From Legionellaceae bacterium (GTDB lineage: Bacteria > Pseudomonadota > Gammaproteobacteria > Legionellales > Legionellaceae): a stretch of 64,000 nucleotides of DNA. The DNA lies in NCBI GenBank assembly GCA_018061965.1, contig JAGOTG010000013.1, forward strand, positions 1 to 64,000, in the 5' to 3' direction. Every line of letters starts with the position of its first letter. The first letter of the stretch is position 1. Positions 36,174 through 46,389 of this stretch are shown here, one piece after another. The position numbers were made by a program, and so were the translations under genes. A model generated the notes under the pieces. It saw only the letters and a list, made by a program, of their open reading frames with translations. It was not told the origin of the DNA and did no database searches.

Positions 36174-38411
36174 TTGACCCATGCAATAACAGAAAGCAAG
36201 CCTTTGACGGAATTTGCCGAACAAGCGTATCTCGACTACGCAATGTACGTTATTTTAGACCGCGCTTTACCGCATATTGCGGATGGGTTTAAGCCTGTAC
36301 AACGCCGCATTGTATATGCCATGTCAGAATTAGGGTTGAAAGCGACATCCAAACATAAAAAGTCAGCTCGGACAGTCGGGGATGTATTGGGTAAGTTTCA
36401 CCCGCATGGGGATACCGCTTGTTATGAAGCCATGGTATTGATGGCGCAACCTTTTTCTTATCGTTATCCTTTGGTAGATGGTCAAGGTAACTGGGGATCG
36501 CCAGATGATCCCAAATCATTTGCTGCAATGCGCTATACAGAAGCACGTTTGTCTCCCTATGCAGATTTATTGTTGACAGAATTACAACAAGGCACGGTAA
36601 GCTGGGTCGATAATTTTGATGCGACGCTGCTAGAGCCTTCTTTGTTGCCTGCAAGACTGCCCAATGTACTATTGAATGGAGCAACGGGTATTGCGGTCGG
36701 CATGGCGTCTGATATATTGCCCCATAATTTGGGAGAGGTGGCCGATGCGTGTTTGCATTTATTAGATCATCCCAAAGCGAGTTTAGAAGACGTATTACAA
36801 CGAATCAAAGGCCCTGATTTTCCAACTGCAGCAGAAATCATTACGCCGCCGGCTGCCTTGGAGCAGATGTATCGCACCGGTCTGGGGTCGGTCAAAATGC
36901 GTGCGGTGTATACCCAAGAGCAACACAATATTGTGATCACTGCCCTACCTTATCAAGTCTCAGGCGCAAAGATCATTGAGCAAATTGCGATGCAAATGCA
37001 ACAAAAAAAATTACCGTTGGTGGAGGATTTGCGTGATGAATCTGACCACGAGCATCCTACTCGATTGGTGATTATTCCCCGTTCTTCACGGGTAGATATT
37101 GAAGGGTTGATGTCACATTTGTTTGCAACCACAGACTTAGAGCGCTCCTATCGGGTTAATTTTAATCTGATCGGTTTGGATGGCAAACCGAGCGTTAAAC
37201 CACTCCTCACCATCTTAAACGAATGGCTGCATTATCGGCTTTCTACGGTGCGCAGACGCACCCAATTTCAATTGGATAAAGTTTTAGATCGTCTGCATAT
37301 TGTTGACGGTTTGCTGATCGCTTATTTGAATCTGGATGAGGTGATTGCCATCATTCGAGGGGCAGAGGAGCCGAAACCGTTGTTGATGGCGCGCTTTGGT
37401 TTGAGCGAACGCCAGGCAGATGCGATTCTGGATATGAAATTACGGCATTTGGCCAAATTAGAAGAAATGCAATTACGTGCTGATCATGCTGAGTTGTTGC
37501 TTTCGCGCGATGAATTACAAGGTATTTTAGGCGACGATAAAAAATTACGTACTTTAGTAAAAAAAGAAATTTTAGAAGATCGGTTACGCTATGGTGATCC
37601 CCGTATGTCGCCGCTGATTGAACGTCAAGATTCCTGTGCTTTGAAAGAAGAAGATATTCTGCCCAATGAACCCATTACTGTAATTTTATCGCAACAAGGA
37701 TGGGTACGCGCGGCCAAAGGCTTTGATGTTGATGGTGCCGCTTTGGTTTACAAAGCCGGGGATGAATTTTTGGCGCAAACCAATGCTCGCTCTAATCAAC
37801 AAGTATTGTTTTGGGATAATCAAGGCAAGGTGTATTCATTGCTAGGTCATAGTTTGCCGTCGGCGCGGGGGCAGGGCGAGCCCTTGACTGGGAAATTGAA
37901 TCCAGCGGAAGGGGACTCAATTGTTGCATTGGCCAGTGGTGAACAAGAAGACTGGGTCATGTTGGTATCGGATGCGGGTTATGGTTTTATGGTGCAATTA
38001 CAAGCTTTATATGTCAAAAACCGCAATGGCAAAGCTTGTTTAAAATTGCCGGCTGGTGCCCGTATGTTGCCTCCGAGACATTGCACAGGACAGCCAGGGG
38101 AGTCGATGATTTGTGTCACCAATACCGGGCGGTTATTAGTATTTTCGATCGCTGAAGTACCCCAACTAAATCGTGGTAAAGGCAATAAACTTATGCAAAT
38201 TCCTGGTGCAAAAGTACTGAGTCGTGAGGAGTTCCTGTTGGATGTGTGTATCTTAGGCCCAGACCAATCTAGTATCACGGTGTATGCGGGCAAACGCCAA
38301 TTTACGTTGAAACGCTCTGATTTGGTTCATTATGAAGGCAAGCGTGGGACACGTGGACATCGGCTACCTAGAGGATTGCAGGCGGTGACTTCAATGCGTG
38401 TCAGTGATTAG
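36174..38411 (+). CDS. parC: DNA topoisomerase IV subunit A
   Basis: 745 residues (E. coli ParC 752). Begins TTG with CGGAG 7 bases upstream; the only nearby ATG (36157) hits a stop at once. Shows [21 protein letters not shown], the active-site tyrosine in [10 protein letters not shown], the quinolone region [13 protein letters not shown] and the C-terminal beta-pinwheel. Decatenates daughter chromosomes together with ParE, not in this window. Confidence 0.97.
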   Translation: MTHAITESKPLTEFAEQAYLDYAMYVILDRALPHIADGFKPVQRRIVYAMSELGLKATSKHKKSARTVGDVLGKFHPHGDTACYEAMVLMAQPFSYRYPLVDGQGNWGSPDDPKSFAAMRYTEARLSPYADLLLTELQQGTVSWVDNFDATLLEPSLLPARLPNVLLNGATGIAVGMASDILPHNLGEVADACLHLLDHPKASLEDVLQRIKGPDFPTAAEIITPPAALEQMYRTGLGSVKMRAVYTQEQHNIVITALPYQVSGAKIIEQIAMQMQQKKLPLVEDLRDESDHEHPTRLVIIPRSSRVDIEGLMSHLFATTDLERSYRVNFNLIGLDGKPSVKPLLTILNEWLHYRLSTVRRRTQFQLDKVLDRLHIVDGLLIAYLNLDEVIAIIRGAEEPKPLLMARFGLSERQADAILDMKLRHLAKLEEMQLRADHAELLLSRDELQGILGDDKKLRTLVKKEILEDRLRYGDPRMSPLIERQDSCALKEEDILPNEPITVILSQQGWVRAAKGFDVDGAALVYKAGDEFLAQTNARSNQQVLFWDNQGKVYSLLGHSLPSARGQGEPLTGKLNPAEGDSIVALASGEQEDWVMLVSDAGYGFMVQLQALYVKNRNGKACLKLPAGARMLPPRHCTGQPGESMICVTNTGRLLVFSIAEVPQLNRGKGNKLMQIPGAKVLSREEFLLDVCILGPDQSSITVYAGKRQFTLKRSDLVHYEGKRGTRGHRLPRGLQAVTSMRVSD

Positions 38412-38466
38412 AGGACTGGGCGAATATTAAGCATTTCCGTGGAAACCTAAAATTAGGGTACTATAG

Positions 38467-39006
38467 ATGTTAAACTATAAACTCATCAGCACGCTTTGTG
38501 TTCTTATCTCCACGTTATTACTTCAAGGATGCAGTATGAATCAGATCAAAGTTTATGAAAAAAATGACCCATTATTGACGATGGAGGAGTATTTTTCTGG
38601 CCCCGTTAAAGGCTATGGACTCATACAGAAATACATGGGTGGTGTTCGCCGACGATTTACGGTTGATATGCATGGTCAATGGACAGGAAATCAAGGCACC
38701 TTAGATGAGGATTTTGTTTACGATAACGGGGAAAAACAGCATCGCCAATGGCGGTTAACCCGAACCGATGCGCATCATTTTACTGCATTGGCTGATGATG
38801 TCACAGGGATTACCCATGGCGAACAATATGGTAATGCCATTCATATGGTTTATGTGCTGCAAATCCCTTACAACGGCAGTACCCTGAGTGTGACGATGGA
38901 TGATTGGTTATACCGTGTGAATGAGCAAGTGGTATTAAATAATGCCGTCATGAAAAAGTTTGGTATTCCAATTGGTCGAATCACTGCCAGTTTTTTTAAG
39001 GAGTAG
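38467..39006 (+). CDS. DUF3833 lipoprotein, first gene of the lipid-modification operon
   Basis: 179 residues. Lipoprotein signal with LLLQGC (Cys22). The rest matches DUF3833: MEEYFSGPVKGYGLIQ, then RRFTVDMHGQW and LDEDFVYDNGE, ending with the membrane-facing FGIPIGRITASF. These proteins regularly accompany CFA-synthase/DUF1365 operons; the biochemical role is unknown, probably a lipocalin-like lipid-binding protein in the envelope. The next gene follows 5 bases later. Confidence 0.85.
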   Translation: MLNYKLISTLCVLISTLLLQGCSMNQIKVYEKNDPLLTMEEYFSGPVKGYGLIQKYMGGVRRRFTVDMHGQWTGNQGTLDEDFVYDNGEKQHRQWRLTRTDAHHFTALADDVTGITHGEQYGNAIHMVYVLQIPYNGSTLSVTMDDWLYRVNEQVVLNNAVMKKFGIPIGRITASFFKE

Positions 39007-39011
39007 TCGAT

Positions 39012-39926
39012 TTGAGACAGCGTTCTTGGTTTTTTGCCTTATGGTCATGGTTTGATAGCGATGCGGGTAAAGCAAACCTGGAATCAAAGCACTTTACTTT
39101 CTGGCGAGCAATTCCCTTTATTTTGGTGCATTTAGGGTGTTTTGGGGTGTTGCTGGTGGGTATTAGCAAGGCTGCTGTGTTGACTGCCGTGGGGTTGTAT
39201 TATCTCCGCATGTTTTTTATCACAGGGTTTTATCATCGCTATTTTTCACATAAAACCTTTAAAATGAATCGCTTTTTCCAATTTATTTTTGCATTTTTGG
39301 GTGCTACTGCCGCACAGCGAGGGCCTTTATGGTGGGCGAGTCATCATCGATACCATCATCAGCACGCCGACACAAAACACGATCCCCATTCACCGCATCA
39401 TGGCGGATTCATTTGGAGCCATCTTGGATGGTTTTTTGCTGCAGATGCCTACAGTACCAACTATAAAGCCGTGTCAGATTTGGCTAAATTTCAAGAACTT
39501 CGGTGGTTAAATCGTTATGATGTTGTCGCGCCGCTAATATTGCTCATCAGTTTATATGGACTAGGTGAATACTGGCATTATTATACACCTAAGTTGCAAA
39601 CCTCAGGGTTGCAGTTGGTTGTTTGGGGGTTTTTTATTTCAACTGCGTGTGTATTTCATGCCACCTGCAGCATCAACTCTCTCTCGCATCAATGGGGTTC
39701 ACGAGATTTTGATACCCCTGACGAAAGCCGTAATAACCTTTGGCTTGCTCTCATTACGCTTGGTGAAGGATGGCATAATAACCATCACTTTTATTCTTAC
39801 TCTGTCCGTCAAGGGTTTCATTGGTGGCAAATCGATTTAACCTTTTATATGCTTTGGATTTTATCAAAAATCGGTATTATTCATGAGTTACGGCCAGTGG
39901 ATATGAAACGTGGAAAAATACGATGA
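39012..39926 (+). CDS. Acyl-CoA/acyl-lipid delta-9-type desaturase
   Basis: 304 residues with TTG start preceded by AAGGAG (38998-39003). Contains the three histidine boxes of stearoyl-CoA desaturase-like enzymes: HRYFSH, HRYHHQH and HNNHH. Four membrane segments. Inserts a double bond in saturated acyl chains with O2. The stop overlaps the SDR start by four bases (ATGA), placing it firmly in the operon. Confidence 0.88.
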   Translation: MRQRSWFFALWSWFDSDAGKANLESKHFTFWRAIPFILVHLGCFGVLLVGISKAAVLTAVGLYYLRMFFITGFYHRYFSHKTFKMNRFFQFIFAFLGATAAQRGPLWWASHHRYHHQHADTKHDPHSPHHGGFIWSHLGWFFAADAYSTNYKAVSDLAKFQELRWLNRYDVVAPLILLISLYGLGEYWHYYTPKLQTSGLQLVVWGFFISTACVFHATCSINSLSHQWGSRDFDTPDESRNNLWLALITLGEGWHNNHHFYSYSVRQGFHWWQIDLTFYMLWILSKIGIIHELRPVDMKRGKIR

Positions 39927-40660
39927 AAACCCGTGTCTGGATTACCGGTGCGTCTTCAGGTATTGGTAAAGCTGTAGCACTTGAGATGGCAGCACGCGGC
40001 TATGACTTGATTATTTCAGGGCGCAACTTGGATGCATTGCAACAATTAGCTGACCAAACCGGTGCCTACGTGTTGGCGTTTGATGCTACTGACAAGCAAG
40101 CAAATTTGGATGCGGCTCAAGACTTAAAACAACAGTATGGGCATATTGATATTGTTTTTCTAAATGCGGGCAATTGTGAATATGTTGATGTGAAGGAGTT
40201 TAAGAGCGATATTTTTGAACGTATGATGAAAACCAATTTTATAAGCATGGTATACGGTGTTGAAGCAGCCCTTCCTTTATTAAAAGCCTCTAAAATACCA
40301 CAGTTGGTTGGTATGAGCAGTGCCGTAGCTTTTCTGGGTCTGCCCCGGTCAGAAGCGTATGGTGCGAGCAAAGCAGCGATTCGTAATTTTTTACAAGGCT
40401 TGCGCCTATCGCTGTACCGAGAAAAAATAAAAGTGTCTATTGTTTATCCTGGATTTGTCAAAACGCGGTTAACCGATAAAAATGACTTCCCCATGCCCAT
40501 GTTGATTACTGCTGAACAGGCAGCAAGAAAAATAGTAGCAGGCATAGAAAATAAAAAATTAGATATTTACGTTCCAGTTTTTTTTGTGCAACTCACACGA
40601 TTAATCAGTATGCTACCCAGCAAAATGAGTAGCTATATTCTAAGAGCCCTCTTAAGGTAA
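39923..40660 (+). CDS. Short-chain dehydrogenase/reductase
   Basis: 245 residues. The NAD(P)-binding motif is TGASSGIGKAVALEMA, followed by NAGNCEY; the catalytic residues are Ser in MSSAVA and Y-x-x-x-K in YGASKAAIRN. The C-terminus has a hydrophobic stretch (FVQLTRLISMLPSKM) that may touch the membrane. SDRs of this kind are conserved members of CFA/DUF1365 operons. The substrate, presumably an acyl chain, is unknown. Confidence 0.88.
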   Translation: MKTRVWITGASSGIGKAVALEMAARGYDLIISGRNLDALQQLADQTGAYVLAFDATDKQANLDAAQDLKQQYGHIDIVFLNAGNCEYVDVKEFKSDIFERMMKTNFISMVYGVEAALPLLKASKIPQLVGMSSAVAFLGLPRSEAYGASKAAIRNFLQGLRLSLYREKIKVSIVYPGFVKTRLTDKNDFPMPMLITAEQAARKIVAGIENKKLDIYVPVFFVQLTRLISMLPSKMSSYILRALLR

Positions 40661-40662
40661 AT

Positions 40663-41913
40663 ATGCGTATTGCAATTATTGGTAGCGGTATTTCGGGTTT
40701 AACAAGTGCTTATTACCTTCAAAAACAGGGTCATGACGTATTTGTGTTTGAGGCATCAGATTATATTGGGGGGCATACCAATACCGTCAATGTTTCACGC
40801 GCGGGTCAAAACTATGCTATTGATACTGGGTTTATCGTATTTAACCATCAGACTTACCCGAATTTCACGCATCTGTTGAATGAATTACACGTTGATATTA
40901 AAAACACAGAGATGAGTTTTAGCGTTTATGATCCCAAATTGAATTTTCAATATTCAGGGGGCTCTTTTAACGGGTTGTTTGCCGACCGCAGAAATTTATT
41001 TAATCCTAAGTTTTACCGTCTGCTGAGTGAAATCCATCGTTTTCATCGTTTGGCAAAACGCGTATTGGATTCAATGAACACCGTCAGCACCTTGCAGCAG
41101 TTTCTTACACAGCATCAATTTCACAACGATTTAGGCGCATTGTATTTATACCCATTGATTTCAGCGCTCTGGTCTTCACCTGGTGGTGCTATCGGTGCAA
41201 TGCCGATTTATTTTGTTGCAAAATTTTTTGAAAATCATGCCTTATTGAAAATGCTGCCGGATATTTCTTGGAAAGTCCTTAAAAACAGTTCTTCAAGCTA
41301 TATTTCGCCTTTAATTCAAGCATTTAAAGAACGCGTCTATGTTAATACAGCAGTTGTGAATCTACGTCGAGACGAGCAGGGGTTTAGTTTGTCTCATGAG
41401 ACCGGCCAGGTTGGTCACTTTGATGCAGTTGTGGTCGCCACTCACAGTGACCAAGCGTTGCGATTACTGGACGCACCAACTGCCTTGGAAGTCGAGATTC
41501 TATCGGCATTTTCTTATGAGGATAACGATGTAATCCTGCACCAAGATGAAACCTTAATGCCAGCGTCTAGCAGGGCTTGGGCTAGTTGGAATTATAGGCT
41601 TTCCCCAGAAAATGATGCACACGCGATATTGACGTACAATATGAATAAATTACAAGGCATTTCGAATTCGGTTCCATTTTTTGTTTCGCTGAATGCTGCG
41701 CATTTAATTAATCCTGAAAAAGTAATTCGGCGCTTTTCCTATAGTCACCCACAATATTCGCTGGCCAGTCTTGCAGCGCAATCGCGGCAACAAGAACTGA
41801 ATGCCCAGTCAGGCATTTATTTTTGTGGGGCTTATTGGGGATTTGGTTTTCATGAAGATGGCGTCAATAGCGCCTTAGCTGTGTGCCGGCAATTGGCAGA
41901 AAACCATGGATAG
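40663..41913 (+). CDS. FAD-dependent amine-oxidase-like oxidoreductase
   Basis: 416 residues. The N-terminal dinucleotide fold is AIIGSGISGLTSAYYLQKQGHDVFVFE, followed by GGHTNTV; the C-terminal FAD motif is YFCGAYWGFGFHEDGVNSAL. This is the NAD(P)-binding protein of the CFA operon; relatives in Rhodobacter are linked to furan fatty acid formation, which I state from memory. Two bases separate it from the SDR, and it overlaps DUF1365 by eight bases. Confidence 0.87.
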   Translation: MRIAIIGSGISGLTSAYYLQKQGHDVFVFEASDYIGGHTNTVNVSRAGQNYAIDTGFIVFNHQTYPNFTHLLNELHVDIKNTEMSFSVYDPKLNFQYSGGSFNGLFADRRNLFNPKFYRLLSEIHRFHRLAKRVLDSMNTVSTLQQFLTQHQFHNDLGALYLYPLISALWSSPGGAIGAMPIYFVAKFFENHALLKMLPDISWKVLKNSSSSYISPLIQAFKERVYVNTAVVNLRRDEQGFSLSHETGQVGHFDAVVVATHSDQALRLLDAPTALEVEILSAFSYEDNDVILHQDETLMPASSRAWASWNYRLSPENDAHAILTYNMNKLQGISNSVPFFVSLNAAHLINPEKVIRRFSYSHPQYSLASLAAQSRQQELNAQSGIYFCGAYWGFGFHEDGVNSALAVCRQLAENHG

Positions 41914-42673
41914 CGCGATTTATAGTGGCCTTGTGACTCACAAACGCTATAGTCCGGTGTGTCACCAATTTAATTACCGCGTCTTTATGATGTACTTGGA
42001 TCTAGATGAATTAGATGACCTATTCGCATCGCAGTGGTTTTGGTCGGTAGAAAAAAACAATATCGCCTCCTTTCGCCGCACAGATCACTTAGGAGACCCC
42101 AATATATCCCTAAAAAAAGCGGTGGTTGATTTGGTGTATGAGCGTATAGGTTTTGTCCTTGAAGGCCCGGTGCGTCTTCTGACGCACTTACGCTATTGGG
42201 GATATTGTTTTAATCCGGTGAGTTTTTATTATTGTTATGATAAAACCAAGCAAGACCTAGAAGTGATTGTGGCTGAAATCAATAATACACCTTGGGGTGA
42301 GCAGCATTGCTATGTGTTAAACGTACGCAACGGCTCACCCAAGTCCGACGGCGCGCGGCTTAATCAAAATCATCATTTTGTTTTTCCAAAAACATTTCAT
42401 ATTTCGCCACTTATGCCGATGGAGCTAACCCATGATTGGTGGTTTAACACGCCAAAAAACCAATTACGTGTCCATATGAGTAATATTCAGGACCAGAAAA
42501 AAATATTTACTGCCCATCTCAATTTGCAAAGAAAGAACTTGAATAGTCAAAGTTTGGCGCATGCATTAATTCATTATCCCTTTATGACGGGTAAAGTCAT
42601 TAGTGCTATTTATTGGCAATCTTTACGCACCTGGCTTAAAGGCGCACCGTTTTATTCTCATCCTTCGTCTTAA
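41906..42673 (+). CDS. DUF1365 protein
   Basis: 255 residues. Contains the DUF1365 landmarks: SGLVTHKRYSPVCHQFNYRVFMMYLDLDEL at the N-terminus, LRYWGYCFNPVSFYYC in the centre, and TPWGEQHCYVL. The family always travels with the FAD oxidoreductase and CFA-type methyltransferase and probably acts on acyl chains in the membrane; its reaction is not established beyond operon context. Confidence 0.9.
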   Translation: MDSAIYSGLVTHKRYSPVCHQFNYRVFMMYLDLDELDDLFASQWFWSVEKNNIASFRRTDHLGDPNISLKKAVVDLVYERIGFVLEGPVRLLTHLRYWGYCFNPVSFYYCYDKTKQDLEVIVAEINNTPWGEQHCYVLNVRNGSPKSDGARLNQNHHFVFPKTFHISPLMPMELTHDWWFNTPKNQLRVHMSNIQDQKKIFTAHLNLQRKNLNSQSLAHALIHYPFMTGKVISAIYWQSLRTWLKGAPFYSHPSS

Positions 42674-42684
42674 TCGAGGTTAAT

Positions 42685-43890
42685 ATGATAAAAAGTTTTT
42701 TTAAAAAACTGTTGTTTATGCGTCTTTCAAAACTAAAAATTGGTCTTTTGACGGTGCATGATGGTGATGAGTCTTGGTCCTTTGGTGATCAGGGTTCCTC
42801 GCCTGGTTTAAGCGCAGTGATTAGGGTGATTTCCCCTAGTTTTTACTCCACTATCATCATGGGGGGAAGCTTGGGAGCCGCCGATGCATTTGTCCAGCAA
42901 GGTTGGGAAACGGATGATTTAACAGCCGTATTGCGGTTATTTTTGCGCAATCAAATCACACGTAACTACGAAGAAAAAGGCCGGTTTAACTTAGCCAAAG
43001 TTATGCGCTGGTTGGTCCATCAATTAAAACGAAATAATATCAAAGGCAGTCGGCGTAATATCGCCCAGCATTATGATTTAAGTAACGATTTTTTTAACTT
43101 ATTTCTTGATGAAAACATGATGTACTCCAGTGCTATGTTTCCTACGGAGGATGCGGATTTAAATACAGCAGCACGATACAAACTGGATGTCATTTGCAAA
43201 AAGTTGGATTTAAAGCCCAACGATACCGTACTAGAAATTGGCGCCGGTTGGGGAGGATTCGCTTTGCATGCCGCTGAACATTATGGGTGTAAGGTTGTCA
43301 CAACCACGATATCTCAACAGCAGTACGACCTGGCTAAACAACGAATTGCAGATAAAAACTTAAGTCACCAAATTACCCTGTTACAACAAGATTATCGGCA
43401 CTTGACGGGGACTTACGACAAGATCGTGTCCATTGAAATGATCGAAGCCGTAGGCCATCAGTATTACGCTACCTTTTTTTCAACCTGTTCTAGATTATTA
43501 AAACCCAATGGGCAGATTCTGATCCAGGCTATTACGATTCAGGATCAAGTGTTTGATCGTGCCAAACATGAAGTGGATTTTATTAAACGGTCAATTTTTC
43601 CTGGGAGTTGCATTCCCTCTGTTACCTCGCTCTTAACTGCTATGACACGTGCCAGTGATTTACGTTTATTTCATTTGGAAGACATAGGATTGCATTATGC
43701 TAAGACCCTTCGTATTTGGCGTGAGCGTTTTTTTCAAGCTCAGGAAAACGTCACTGCATTGGGGTTTGATAATGCGTTTATACGGCTATGGGATTTTTAT
43801 TTTTCATATTGTGAAGCGGGTTTTGCTGAAGGGTATTTAGGCGATATGCAGCTTCATTTTGTTAAACCATTGGCCATACGCGCAAAATGA
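42685..43890 (+). CDS. Cyclopropane-fatty-acyl-phospholipid synthase-type methyltransferase
   Basis: 401 residues. SAM-binding motif LEIGAGWGGFALHA (about 188-201), preceded by NIAQHYDLSNDFFNLFLDENMMYSSAMF, and the bicarbonate-site region SIEMIEAVGHQYY; QIFIFP-type C-terminal region (KRSIFPGSCIPS). Adds a methylene or methyl group to unsaturated acyl chains of membrane phospholipids. In this operon type the product may be a methyl-branched or further oxidised chain rather than plain cyclopropane. Eleven bases after DUF1365. Confidence 0.92.
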   Translation: MIKSFFKKLLFMRLSKLKIGLLTVHDGDESWSFGDQGSSPGLSAVIRVISPSFYSTIIMGGSLGAADAFVQQGWETDDLTAVLRLFLRNQITRNYEEKGRFNLAKVMRWLVHQLKRNNIKGSRRNIAQHYDLSNDFFNLFLDENMMYSSAMFPTEDADLNTAARYKLDVICKKLDLKPNDTVLEIGAGWGGFALHAAEHYGCKVVTTTISQQQYDLAKQRIADKNLSHQITLLQQDYRHLTGTYDKIVSIEMIEAVGHQYYATFFSTCSRLLKPNGQILIQAITIQDQVFDRAKHEVDFIKRSIFPGSCIPSVTSLLTAMTRASDLRLFHLEDIGLHYAKTLRIWRERFFQAQENVTALGFDNAFIRLWDFYFSYCEAGFAEGYLGDMQLHFVKPLAIRAK

Positions 43891-44417
43891 GTCCATTACT
43901 AATAACGGGAATATCCGTCATTGTTTTTCAAATTCAGTGGTGGTTATGTATTTTCTCCGGCATCTATCAGCATGGGCATGGGCAATATGCGTATTGGATA
44001 GCGTTCGCGCTGTTTTTAATTAATTTACTGTACCAGCCTATAACACGACCGATGCTATTATTTTTTCTGATATTATTTAGCTGTGGGGTAGCAAACGATA
44101 CTCTGTTGATGCAGTTGAAAGTATTTGGGTTTTCTTTTCAAGGCGCTTTAATTCCGGTTTGGTTAATGATCTTATGGGCTTGTTTTAGTGGATGGTTTCT
44201 TCACGCCCAGTGGCTAAATCAGAGATTGACCGTTATATTAAGTCTGTTTTCTATTTGTGGAACAGGCAGTTACTATTTTGCAGCTAGGCTCCATGCACTG
44301 ACTTTTTTAATGCCGTTGCACTATGCGCTCATGATTATGGCTTTGGATTGGTTTTGTTTAGGGTTTCTCTTTTTTATAATCGTGAGATGCAGATGTATGA
44401 AGCGGTTTCTAGGATGA
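43887..44417 (+). CDS. DUF2878 membrane protein
   Basis: 176 residues with about five hydrophobic segments. Matches DUF2878 by its CGVANDTLLMQLKVF centre and W-rich ends. It overlaps the methyltransferase gene by four bases (ATGA) and closes the lipid operon. Function unknown; always found with CFA/DUF1365 genes, so likely a membrane partner of the acyl modification. Ends about 85 bases before ygfB. Confidence 0.8.
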   Translation: MSPLLITGISVIVFQIQWWLCIFSGIYQHGHGQYAYWIAFALFLINLLYQPITRPMLLFFLILFSCGVANDTLLMQLKVFGFSFQGALIPVWLMILWACFSGWFLHAQWLNQRLTVILSLFSICGTGSYYFAARLHALTFLMPLHYALMIMALDWFCLGFLFFIIVRCRCMKRFLG

Positions 44418-44502
44418 CCTCCCAAAAAACGCACAAAGATCATACTGACACAGCCCTCAATAAACGGTAATATGAGCAATTTGCTCGGATTGTGATTGAA
44501 GC

Positions 44503-45078
44503 ATGGTTTTTTCTGATGGTTATATAAAATTACCCTCCTATTTTGATTTCTCGCAAGCGATTTCCGATTTGAATTTGCCGATTTCTTGTTCCGAATTGCA
44601 TGGGGTATTATGTGGTTATTTGGCTGCGGATGGTCAACGTGCGGGGGAGTCTTATTTGCGTGCATTGTTGGCGCAACGGGAATCCAATGACACGCGACAG
44701 GCGACCTTGGCTTTGTTTGATGTATTCAGCATTTCGCAACAGCAATTGTCACAATTGGGCTTTGAATTTGAATTGATGTTGCCCAATGATGATGCGGCGT
44801 TGAGTACACGAGCGCAAGCATTCAGTGAATGGTGTGAAGGGTTTACCCAGGGATTGACTGTGACGGGTGTCAATTTTGATAAATTGCAAAACGAAGAAGC
44901 GCAAGAGGCTATTCAGCATATTACGGAATTTGCGCAATTAGATTATGCAGCCTTGCGCGTGAATGAAGAAGATGAGCGTGCCTTATTAGAAGTCATCGAG
45001 TATACCAGGATGGCAGTATTGTCTATCCATGCTGATATGCAAGCCCAGCATAACAGTGGAACGAGTACCCAACACTAG
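44503..45078 (+). CDS. ygfB: UPF0149 family protein (YgfB-like)
   Basis: 191 residues, matching the UPF0149/YgfB family: CSELHGVLCGYLAADGQ, then EWCEGFTQGLTVTG and YTRMAVLSIHAD near the C-terminus. YgfB is small, helical, cytoplasmic; in Pseudomonas it modulates peptidoglycan-amidase and resistance gene expression. Position directly before pepP is conserved in gammaproteobacteria. The next gene starts 6 bases after. Confidence 0.9.
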   Translation: MVFSDGYIKLPSYFDFSQAISDLNLPISCSELHGVLCGYLAADGQRAGESYLRALLAQRESNDTRQATLALFDVFSISQQQLSQLGFEFELMLPNDDAALSTRAQAFSEWCEGFTQGLTVTGVNFDKLQNEEAQEAIQHITEFAQLDYAALRVNEEDERALLEVIEYTRMAVLSIHADMQAQHNSGTSTQH

Positions 45079-45084
45079 GAGCGC

Positions 45085-46389
45085 ATGATGGCAGAGGATT
45101 ATAGATTACGGCGCCAAATGTTAGCCAAACAATTGCCTCCCCATTCTGTGGCGATTATTCCGGCTGCCAAAGAAGTATTGCGGAATGGTGACGCGGATTA
45201 CCGTTTTCGGCAGCACAGCGATTTCTATTATTTGACTGGGTTTCAGGAGCCTGATGCTGTTTTGGTCGTTCTATCAGCACCCGAAGTAGAAAGTATTTTA
45301 TTTACCCGCCCGCGTAATATCAGTGAGGAACAATGGCAGGGCAAGCGTCTTGGGCCGGAAGCTGCTTGTGCAACATTAAGCGTTGATAAAGCTTATTCTA
45401 TCGAAGAATTGGATACGCAGCTGCCGACATTACTATTGGATAAACAGGCACTGGTCTATGCTATTGGGCAAGATATGGCTTGGGACAGGCGATTGATTAA
45501 GGCGCTGAAACAAAGCAAGCAGCAGCTGCGGTCTGGACGTACGGTGCCTGAGTCGATGTTGGATCTCAGTCCTGTCATGGGAGAATTACGTCTTATCAAG
45601 TCGTTAGAAGAAATTGCCTGTATGCGCGAAGCGGCGCGGATTACTGTGGCTGCGCATCAACGCGCGATGCGTGCTTGCCGGCATATGTGCTTTGAATATG
45701 AATTAGAAGCGGAATTGCTGTATGAATTTACACGTCAGGGTTGTCGTGCTGCGGCGTACGATTCAATTGTTGCCAGTGGTAATAATGCGTGTACGTTACA
45801 TTATACTGCGAATGATGGGCCTTTGCAGGCCGGGGATTTGGTGTTGATTGATGCAGGTGCCGAATTTGCGTGTTATGCGGCAGATGTGACGCGTACCTTT
45901 CCGGTGTCCGGGCAATTTTCTGCTGAACAGCGCGCGATTTATGAATTGGTTCTGGCTGCACAACAAGCCGCCATTGCCGCGGTGCGCCCCGGAGTGGCTT
46001 GGGATACGATGCAAGAGACTGTGGTCACGATATTGACGCAAGGCTTAGTCGATTTACAGATCTTGAAAGGTAATGTTCCAGATTTGATTGAAACCAATGC
46101 GTACAAACCTTTTTATATGCATAATTCAGGGCATTGGTTGGGGTTGGATGTTCATGATTGTGGGCGCTACCGAATAGCAGGTTTGTGGCGTGATTTGGCG
46201 CCAGGTATGGTCTTGACGGTAGAGCCTGGGATTTATATATCGCATGGTATGCCAAATGTGGACCCACGTTGGTGGGGTATCGGAGTACGGATTGAAGATG
46301 ATATTTTGGTAACCGAACAAGGTTATGACAATTTAACGGGTGCGTTGCAGTCAAAACCATCTGAAATAGAGGCCCTATTACGTGATTGA
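45085..46389 (+). CDS. pepP: Xaa-Pro aminopeptidase
   Basis: 434 residues. Pita-bread fold metalloprotease; metal ligands are visible in DAGAEFACYAADVTRTF (two Asp), HNSGHWLGLDVHD (His), TVEPGIYI and RIEDDILV (two Glu). Removes N-terminal residues before proline from peptides, with two Mn ions. AGGAG stands just before the ATG. Overlaps ubiH by eight bases. Confidence 0.95.
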   Translation: MMAEDYRLRRQMLAKQLPPHSVAIIPAAKEVLRNGDADYRFRQHSDFYYLTGFQEPDAVLVVLSAPEVESILFTRPRNISEEQWQGKRLGPEAACATLSVDKAYSIEELDTQLPTLLLDKQALVYAIGQDMAWDRRLIKALKQSKQQLRSGRTVPESMLDLSPVMGELRLIKSLEEIACMREAARITVAAHQRAMRACRHMCFEYELEAELLYEFTRQGCRAAAYDSIVASGNNACTLHYTANDGPLQAGDLVLIDAGAEFACYAADVTRTFPVSGQFSAEQRAIYELVLAAQQAAIAAVRPGVAWDTMQETVVTILTQGLVDLQILKGNVPDLIETNAYKPFYMHNSGHWLGLDVHDCGRYRIAGLWRDLAPGMVLTVEPGIYISHGMPNVDPRWWGIGVRIEDDILVTEQGYDNLTGALQSKPSEIEALLRD

